Source: Candidatus Omnitrophica bacterium UBA1443 (GTDB taxonomy: Bacteria > Omnitrophota > Omnitrophia > Omnitrophales > Aquincolibacteriaceae). Taken from it: 14,109 nt of DNA. The position numbers and the translations under genes are program-made. The notes beneath the pieces are model-generated. The model saw only the letters and a list, made by a program, of their open reading frames with translations, did not search any database and was not told the origin of the DNA. This document shows, piece after piece, positions 8,037-14,109 of the stretch (position 1 is the stretch's first letter; every line of letters starts with the position of its first letter). The stretch spans positions 1-14,109 of the forward strand of contig DCTJ01000049.1 of assembly GCA_002329545.1 (NCBI GenBank), in the 5' to 3' direction.

Positions 8037-8426
8037 CTATTTGAGCTCGGCGCTCAACATCGTGTCGATAGCTTTCAGCATATCCCCACCGGACAAACTC
8101 CGCTGAGATTCAGGAGCTAAAGTAACCGACGTATGGGTCCGGTCAACCCGTTTCACAAGCACCGTCACCGTCCGCGTATCCGAGTCATCCAACCGGCTGT
8201 ATTCAACGTTGCGGGCGGCGATCACACCCTTCTCCTTGTCAGTTGATTCAATAACCCATCCCGGCAAGGTTTCCATGGCCTCCGTCGTTCTAAGATACGT
8301 CAGATCCAGGGGCAACTCATAAACAAGAACTTCATCATGAAACGGAAGCATTTTTTCAACCGTCGCACAACCTGAGAAATAAAAACAAAACAAAGCACCC
8401 GTCAAGATCATACCAATAGTTCGCAT
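8037..8426 (-). CDS. Small lipoprotein between the giant outer-membrane protein and uvrA
   Basis: The 129-residue product has a type II signal peptide with lipobox FSGC and lipidation at Cys20. The mature part is about 109 residues of one compact alpha/beta domain. It includes the stretch LPGWVIESTDKEKGVIAARN and alternating hydrophobic strands such as TVTVLVKRVD and TSVTLAPE, and ends in an amphipathic helix. The pattern loosely recalls small helix-grip domains of outer-membrane assembly lipoproteins, but that is only an impression and I assign no family. GGGGA precedes the ATG by 7 nt. The gene begins 22 nt after the giant outer-membrane protein stop and ends 18 nt before uvrA, so it belongs to the same run of genes. 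Its membrane location makes a link to the upstream outer-membrane proteins more likely than one to DNA repair. Confidence 0.82.
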   Translation of the reverse strand: MRTIGMILTGALFCFYFSGCATVEKMLPFHDEVLVYELPLDLTYLRTTEAMETLPGWVIESTDKEKGVIAARNVEYSRLDDSDTRTVTVLVKRVDRTHTSVTLAPESQRSLSGGDMLKAIDTMLSAELK

Positions 8427-8448
8427 CGTTAAATCCCCATTTCCTTCG

Positions 8449-11400
8449 TTAAAATTTCCCCGTCATCCGGACAAACGGCCCACTGTTCTGATAATCATTA
8501 GAATGGCGAAGATCATCGCTAAAATCCGTAAAATTATACCCAACGCCCAGTCTCACATAATCGTAAATCTCACGATCCACTTCAAACAACATCCCGTGCC
8601 GCATCGTGTCCATAGCGGACGATTGCCATAAAAGCCGGTATTCGGCGGCCACGTCCCATTTCCGGGTCACATGAAAATTGATCCGGCTCACTGTCAGGAA
8701 ATTATTTACGTCGGTTTCGTCAAGGGTATTTCGAGCCAAAGACCAAACATCCCGATTCTGGGTAATAAGCGTTGAGCGTTTCCACGCCAGCTTCTGCACA
8801 AAGCCAAAATAACGGTTAAAGTCATACGCCGCATCCAGAGCGACAATATGCGCGATTTCATGGAACATATGATCATTGTAATAACCGTTCATGAATTGCA
8901 TATCATTGCCAATATCCCTGAGATAACTGTACTTTAAAAGAAAATTCAGATGATCCAGTCCCACGGGACGATACGCGAACGCAACACTAAAATCCGCAAA
9001 ATTCCCAAGGTTCATTTGTTTATTATTATCGACCAGATCAAAAAGGTACGTCGCGCCATAGTCAAATTTTGTCAGAAAAGCCAGGTCTCTATTAATCTGA
9101 TATTGCAAGGAATTTCTAAGCACCAGCTGATTCCCCTGGGGATACCCCCCGTTCATCCGCAATTCCGCGTATGTCCGAGCCCGAATTTTTTTCCCATCCG
9201 CGTACCCCACATGACCGGCAACCACGTTCGTGCTGTTGTTCACGGCTTGACCGTTCATCACCACATCAACGATCGCTCGCGCCATGGAAGAATCAAGGTG
9301 GCGTCGTTCATATTTCGCCCCAAAATCCCAGTGGTCGCCCAAACTGCCTTCGTACCCGAGAATGTCCGCAAAACCGTCCACCCCCTGATATGACGTGTGT
9401 TCACGCTCGGAATACATCCTGGATTTCTCGGTAAGGGGGAAGGAGCTTCCAATGGCGGTTGAGAGCGTCCTGGAGCCGATACCACGATCCACCGAACGGA
9501 GGCTGGCATAACTACGGGCCCCATTATCATGTTGTTTTTCAAATCCATAATGGGTTGAATCGCCAAGGGGACCAAACATCTGCTCGATATAGCCAAATAC
9601 ATTTTTAATCAGCTCACAACGGATTCCGCCTCCAACCTGATAATCATCTGCCGAATGAAGCGTCGTCTGGGCCTTGACGTAAGGAAGCAAACGATCATTG
9701 ATATGATATCCGATTTTTGTCGCGATCCCATGTTCAAACGGAACTTCTGAATAAAGTGACGGTACCAGGTTGGCGGAATTTTCAACATGATCGATATTAC
9801 TGCGCTGATACTCAGCTTGAGCAAGATACTTTCCGTCATCGTAAACCAGCTGTGCCGTGTGGACCTGAAGCCCCTCATACGGAGCCGCGATATTGTGTTC
9901 CGCAAGCGGCAAAAGCTGACCGATCACTTCACTTGAATCAAAACGGTAACGGGCAGAGAACGTGTCCGTAAATTTATAGCGTGTTGCAATCCCGTACTTC
10001 TTGAAACCTTCCTGGCTCGTCATGTGACCATTCGAAAATCCCGGCTCAACACCCTGGACATAGCCGCTCACTTCAAGGTTTCTCACAGGCTGGGACTGGC
10101 CCCGGATAACATACGCATTTTCCCGGGGTCGCGTATTATTTCCACGCAAATTTCCTTCGGTCCCAAAACTGATACCACCATCGTAGGATACCGATGAATC
10201 CATCTGTTTGTTAATACTGGTCGCGTATTCAGCGGTGATTTGCGTATTGCGGCCGAATTTCAACATCATGTCAACGCCTCGCAGATCGTAATCCTGCCCA
10301 CCGACTCGTTTTTCCTCCACAGCGGTCGCGCCCAACCTTACGTGATCACCCGCCCAGGTATAACCACGAATTCCGCGGTTACTGATTTCAGGCAAATCCG
10401 AAGACGACGGTTCATATTCGTAATCCACAATGAGATAAACCGGGTTACCGTCCATAATATCCGCCGTCACAAGGGTGTCGGTTGCCGCAACAGAGGAGAG
10501 CGGCCTGGAAAGAAGGATCCGTCCTTCCCCGTAACTGATCTCATAATCGGCGCCTTCGGTCATATCGTAACTTGAAAGAACCATTCCGGTAATCTTGTCG
10601 CGAACCTCAACGCGAATTTTCTCGCTCCCTTCCACGATATTACGCTGACGCGTGTAATAAAGAGATCCGCCGGTGGCATAAAACTCATTATGATCGGCCT
10701 GTTTTCCTGATTCGGTCCAAAAAAGTTTAAATCCCCGTTTCGGGTCGCCGTAAACGGTGCTCGCCACCGTGTCAAAACTGATTTGCAATCCCGAAAGCGT
10801 CCGGTTGTAAGAGGCAAGTTCCGTATCCGTAAATCCGGTTTTGAAACTTCCCCATTTCAAAAAGGACTTGTCCATCTCCACGAGAACAAAAAGCCTCTGG
10901 GCGGTGTCCTGGGCCTCGTAGTCACGCGATGAACCATCACCGTAAATCGGATAATATTCATCTGGATCAAGATTGGTAAAAAGCGCCGAACGACGGTCCG
11001 ACGTATCATAGTGGGATTTTATGAGAAATTTCCCCTTAAGTTTGGCCTTGAGGTAATACGAAAAACGGCCTTCTTCCGTGAACCCGTCGCGATAAGCATC
11101 GGTATCCGCCGCCTCCATGGCGCCCTTTGAAAAATTGACCCCGAGCTGTTCTTCACCAAGCGCCACCATAAAAAAAGTGCTGTCCTTAACCTGAACTTTT
11201 TCCTGATAGCTCGTGCTTTCCCCTTCCGCGCTCGTGGCAGAAATCGTAAACTCCCGCTCACCCGGTTCAACATAAAACTCTTTCTGGAACATGCCCGTTT
11301 CGGGATCCACGCTCACCGGAATTTCGTTGATTTTGATTTCGTAATCGGGTTTGGTCTTTCCCTGGATCCGGACGGTCGGTTTCGCAATCAACGGAATACT

Positions 11401-13197
11401 GCGTTTCCCGTCTTTAAACAAGTTAAAATCACCTACCGAGGGGATTTCCGTCTGGTAATTTTTCTTCGTTCTTTCATCAAGCTTATTATAGACCTCAAAG
11501 AATTTGAGCGGCGTCCAGTCCTCCCGATTCTTGGAATCGCGGATCTTTAACTGGTAGGAATAAATCCCGGGCTTGATCATGAGTCCATTTTCAGTCTTTC
11601 CGTTCCATGTCATTTCGGGAGGCGGCTGTCCCACACCAAACCCTTTCCAGACCGGCGTCCCCATCTCATCACGAATTTCAAGAGTCCACTTCTTGGCGAA
11701 ACCGGCATAATTGCTGTCAAATTTGAACAAGGGTTCTTTCTCAAGCAACCCGACTCCCAGTTTCAAAACCGAAGGTTCCATCGCGATATCAAGATTGGGA
11801 CGCGAAATATCAGCCCCCTGGGTAATCATCACCATGAGGTCATCCCTGAATGTTTCAGGAATTCCCGAGGGCGGGAGAAGAACCGCAAAATTCGCTTTCC
11901 CCATAATGCCCGGCGTAATCTTGACAAGATAGGTTTCTTCCGTAACAAATTTTGTCCCTTCGGGAAGCGTGTGTCCGTCAATTTTTACGAGATGCCTGCC
12001 CGGAGAAACACCTGGAATATGGTAGCGGCCAAATTCATCCGTCACAATCTTGATGCCTTCTTCCGTGTAAAGAGTTACCCACGGCACCCCCTGCTCACCG
12101 CACTGCTGCACTCCATCCTGGTTCAAATCGTTGAAAACTTTTCCGATAATGGTGCCCTCATCAAAGATCGGGTCCCCCCGGATCGTAAATTGAACGCGCG
12201 CGGTTTCCGACAAGGCGCCACCGCCTCCTTCAACCGTAACTTCCAGAGAATAGGTTTTCCCCAACTGCACCCCACTCGTCACTAATGTCGCGAAAGTAAC
12301 ATCATAAGTTTCGCCCGGAGTAATGGTCCCCAGAGGAATGATGAGGGATCCTTCCTGACCCGCGACTTTCTGGCCGTTCACCCGTATTGAATCCTGCGCA
12401 TGATCAAAACCATTGGGAAGTTTGATACGCATATTTGAATTAGCAAACGTATTCCCCGACGCATTATTGAAATGGGCATTAATTCCAATCGCATCTCCTT
12501 TTTTCACGTTGCGCTTCGATGCCGACACCGATAGTTTCGCGGGGTTCACTTCCGCGTTCGCGTCAGCAAATACGGTTTGCCCAATAGCTGGGCCACCGGG
12601 CCCCCACAAGCGATGAAAAACAAACGCCACTCGTCCGGTGCCTTCCGGGGCAATAGCGCTCACCTGAAAGGGCTTAAATCCTCCCGCAGCAGATAGGTTG
12701 TTCACACATGTGGTGGGAGTGCAAGGAGCCGGATTAGGAACAGTTAGAATCGTTGTGTCCGACCCATCCGGATTTACTTTTTTAAATTCGATCTTCATTT
12801 GATGAGCGGCTTTGGTATTGTCAACATCCGACATGGCCATAGCACTAAACGTGACCAGCGCACCTGGTTTCACGTTGTCCTTCGTCTGGAAAGTAAAAGC
12901 CCCGCTATTTCCGTCGAGTCGCAAACCATATTGACCGTTCGGCGGCGCCGAAAAACCTGCCGGGTAACCGGGCGTTCCGAATTGTACCCTTGTAGCGCCT
13001 TGCGTATTGTCCCAATTACCATCGGTTCCACTGCCAAGAGGTTGGCTGAAATCGCCGTTCCCAAGGACATTTGCGAAAGCGAACGGAACATTGAAACTCA
13101 CAAGACAGACGAGAAAACAAACGAGCGGAAGGAGAGTCCTTTTTTTCCAGACGCTTTTTTGTTTTTCAAGGGATCGAATGTTCATAAAATTCATCAT
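8449..13197 (-). CDS. Giant outer-membrane protein: DUF11/SdrB-like/FlgD-like/Ig-like modules plus C-terminal beta-barrel
   Basis: The 1582-residue product has an N-terminal signal with a long basic n-region, hydrophobic residues at about 22-36 and likely cleavage at AFA|N (42/43). A beta-sandwich-like module (about 44-215) follows, then a DUF11-like module (about 218-338). Next comes an SdrB/carboxypeptidase-regulatory-like module (about 345-440) with a calcium-loop pattern DLNQDG....GE and TDEFGRYHIPGVSPGRHLVKI. A FlgD-like Ig fold (about 500-570, with TWNGKTENG and PGIYSYQLKI) and another Ig-like segment (about 600-672) follow. From about residue 680 to the end it is rich in alternating aromatic/polar strands, includes YPIYGDGSS (749-757) and ends in MTGKF, a terminal Phe as in proteins inserted by BAM. 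It is probably a surface protein or transport/secretion pore; the substrate is unknown. Two ATGs (13197, 13194) are adjacent and no strong ribosome binding site is seen. It lies 8 nt after the preceding barrel gene, suggesting coupling. Domain edges are estimates. Confidence 0.85.
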   Translation of the reverse strand: MMNFMNIRSLEKQKSVWKKRTLLPLVCFLVCLVSFNVPFAFANVLGNGDFSQPLGSGTDGNWDNTQGATRVQFGTPGYPAGFSAPPNGQYGLRLDGNSGAFTFQTKDNVKPGALVTFSAMAMSDVDNTKAAHQMKIEFKKVNPDGSDTTILTVPNPAPCTPTTCVNNLSAAGGFKPFQVSAIAPEGTGRVAFVFHRLWGPGGPAIGQTVFADANAEVNPAKLSVSASKRNVKKGDAIGINAHFNNASGNTFANSNMRIKLPNGFDHAQDSIRVNGQKVAGQEGSLIIPLGTITPGETYDVTFATLVTSGVQLGKTYSLEVTVEGGGGALSETARVQFTIRGDPIFDEGTIIGKVFNDLNQDGVQQCGEQGVPWVTLYTEEGIKIVTDEFGRYHIPGVSPGRHLVKIDGHTLPEGTKFVTEETYLVKITPGIMGKANFAVLLPPSGIPETFRDDLMVMITQGADISRPNLDIAMEPSVLKLGVGLLEKEPLFKFDSNYAGFAKKWTLEIRDEMGTPVWKGFGVGQPPPEMTWNGKTENGLMIKPGIYSYQLKIRDSKNREDWTPLKFFEVYNKLDERTKKNYQTEIPSVGDFNLFKDGKRSIPLIAKPTVRIQGKTKPDYEIKINEIPVSVDPETGMFQKEFYVEPGEREFTISATSAEGESTSYQEKVQVKDSTFFMVALGEEQLGVNFSKGAMEAADTDAYRDGFTEEGRFSYYLKAKLKGKFLIKSHYDTSDRRSALFTNLDPDEYYPIYGDGSSRDYEAQDTAQRLFVLVEMDKSFLKWGSFKTGFTDTELASYNRTLSGLQISFDTVASTVYGDPKRGFKLFWTESGKQADHNEFYATGGSLYYTRQRNIVEGSEKIRVEVRDKITGMVLSSYDMTEGADYEISYGEGRILLSRPLSSVAATDTLVTADIMDGNPVYLIVDYEYEPSSSDLPEISNRGIRGYTWAGDHVRLGATAVEEKRVGGQDYDLRGVDMMLKFGRNTQITAEYATSINKQMDSSVSYDGGISFGTEGNLRGNNTRPRENAYVIRGQSQPVRNLEVSGYVQGVEPGFSNGHMTSQEGFKKYGIATRYKFTDTFSARYRFDSSEVIGQLLPLAEHNIAAPYEGLQVHTAQLVYDDGKYLAQAEYQRSNIDHVENSANLVPSLYSEVPFEHGIATKIGYHINDRLLPYVKAQTTLHSADDYQVGGGIRCELIKNVFGYIEQMFGPLGDSTHYGFEKQHDNGARSYASLRSVDRGIGSRTLSTAIGSSFPLTEKSRMYSEREHTSYQGVDGFADILGYEGSLGDHWDFGAKYERRHLDSSMARAIVDVVMNGQAVNNSTNVVAGHVGYADGKKIRARTYAELRMNGGYPQGNQLVLRNSLQYQINRDLAFLTKFDYGATYLFDLVDNNKQMNLGNFADFSVAFAYRPVGLDHLNFLLKYSYLRDIGNDMQFMNGYYNDHMFHEIAHIVALDAAYDFNRYFGFVQKLAWKRSTLITQNRDVWSLARNTLDETDVNNFLTVSRINFHVTRKWDVAAEYRLLWQSSAMDTMRHGMLFEVDREIYDYVRLGVGYNFTDFSDDLRHSNDYQNSGPFVRMTGKF

Positions 13198-13205
13198 GAC
13201 TCGGA

Positions 13206-14109
13206 TTAAAACCGCCTATGAGAGAATTTAACGCCGAACCGAAGATCATAACGCACCGCCTCCGGCGCCTCGCCATCCTGTTTCGCGTTCTGGACTTTTC
13301 CGATCGCGAGCCATTCCCCAAAAATAGCCAACTTGGAAAGCCATTCATCCTCTTTCCAGCGATAAGCCCTGAACGGCATCCAGCGAATTCCCGGGGCGAG
13401 AAAGTACCGATTCTGATAGGGAAATGAAAACTCGCAATTATTCACGTGCTCGAAACGAAGGTAAGGCATGAGAACGATTTCATCGTTAATCGGGTTATGA
13501 GGGAGCGGGATCCCGGGAAGCTTGATGCCCATGATGACTGAAGAATTCAAAATATAAGCGTTAAAATCATCTTCGGATCCAAAATTGGTTTTCTCCCAAC
13601 GATAATCTCCGAAGTATTCTCCCCAGACATACTGCCGCAGATAATCCGCGAAACGTTCGGGTTTCCCTTCCGCGAGCGAAGGAAGGTCCGTGCCCCACTC
13701 ATAAAAAATCTGAACACCGGCGATCAGATCATAGTCCTTCGCGTTTTCAATCTGGTCCTTGATGTTATAGCGATTGCCATACTTGATGTAAAATTTGTAA
13801 TTACGGATCCACTCAAGGACCGGAATGTCCCACCCAAAGGGGCGAAAATTATAAAGCCACGGGTTCCTCAAAAGCGGGTACCACTGTAAACCAGCAAAAA
13901 GGTCAAAATGGCTTTTGTAATCGGCTCCCACCGCTTCAATGCTCGTCGTTTCTTCCACGAAGGGCTCAATCGTATTTAACGGAAAACGAAATCCTTTGAA
14001 GACAAGACGGTTCGACCAGTACCCCACCTGACTGTTAAAATTCCTGTTTTCAAGATTGGTCATGCGATAAGTCGTTTCCCCGAACGACTGCCAGAGAAGT
14101 GGCTCGCCC
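13206..14109 (-). CDS. Outer-membrane beta-barrel-like protein, C-terminal part (5' end outside window)
   Basis: The frame is open to the right edge upstream of the first ATG at 14063 (GEPLLWQSFGETTYR precedes that Met), and no signal peptide is present, so this is very probably the C-terminal part of a longer protein. About 300 residues are visible. They are rich in Trp, Tyr and Phe, with repeated short amphipathic strands such as YKFYIKYGNRYN, YDLIAGVQIFYEW and VLMPYLRFEHV. The protein ends in KFSHRRF, a terminal Phe preceded by alternating residues, as in barrels inserted by BAM. The aromatic, NRYFLAPGIRWMPF-type strands could suit the C-terminal domain of a large exopolysaccharide-export or NfrA-like barrel, but I cannot confirm any family. 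The stop lies 8 nt before the giant outer-membrane protein gene, so the two are likely co-expressed. Confidence 0.75.
   Translation of the reverse strand, partial: GEPLLWQSFGETTYRMTNLENRNFNSQVGYWSNRLVFKGFRFPLNTIEPFVEETTSIEAVGADYKSHFDLFAGLQWYPLLRNPWLYNFRPFGWDIPVLEWIRNYKFYIKYGNRYNIKDQIENAKDYDLIAGVQIFYEWGTDLPSLAEGKPERFADYLRQYVWGEYFGDYRWEKTNFGSEDDFNAYILNSSVIMGIKLPGIPLPHNPINDEIVLMPYLRFEHVNNCEFSFPYQNRYFLAPGIRWMPFRAYRWKEDEWLSKLAIFGEWLAIGKVQNAKQDGEAPEAVRYDLRFGVKFSHRRF

Noticed and set aside
1..14109. Mobile elements, tRNA/rRNA genes, CRISPR arrays and toxin-antitoxin pairs.
   Set aside because: No transposase motifs, terminal inverted repeats, regular direct repeats, cloverleaf sequences or paired small genes were seen. 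The window reads as ordinary chromosomal sequence on one coding strand.

Overview
The window comes from a Gram-negative bacterium. The protein set includes outer-membrane beta-barrels ending in Phe, two lipobox lipoproteins, and HrcA, GrpE and UvrA. Base composition is middling and every supported gene lies on the minus strand. The divergent housekeeping proteins, large multidomain outer-membrane protein and unrecognised lipoproteins would fit a candidate phylum such as Omnitrophota (PVC side). That placement is inference, not a sequence match.

Layout, read in the direction of transcription (right to left). (1) 14109-8449 encodes the envelope: a partial beta-barrel-like protein (13206-14109), then 8 nt later a 1582-residue outer-membrane protein (8449-13197). 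The large protein has an adhesin/DUF11-type N-terminal half and a barrel-like C-terminal half. (2) A small lipoprotein (8037-8426) follows after 22 nt, and uvrA (5235-8018, TTG start) after a further 18 nt. These four genes look like one transcription unit. (3) After an 87-nt gap comes a small acidic secreted protein with Trp/Tyr-rich clusters (4674-5147). (4) After a 228-nt gap holding a consensus -10 box comes a protein quality-control block. It contains a short FtsH-like membrane AAA protease without the usual periplasmic domain (2790-4445), an unrecognised 464-residue lipoprotein (1384-2778), hrcA (539-1339) and the start of grpE (1-542, cut by the window edge), with hrcA and grpE overlapping by ATGA.

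How the genes may work together: hrcA-grpE normally precedes dnaK/dnaJ, which would lie beyond the left edge. Having a membrane AAA protease and a lipoprotein just upstream, with no CIRCE operator seen, suggests that this heat-shock operon is wired differently from the textbook one. HrcA itself is about 75-90 residues short in its ligand/dimer core. A 15-bp perfect inverted repeat followed by a T-tract lies across the start of the lipoprotein gene, directly after the FtsH-like gene, and could act as a terminator or attenuator between them.

I found no tRNA, rRNA, CRISPR array, insertion sequence or other mobile element. There is no gene-free stretch longer than 300 bases.
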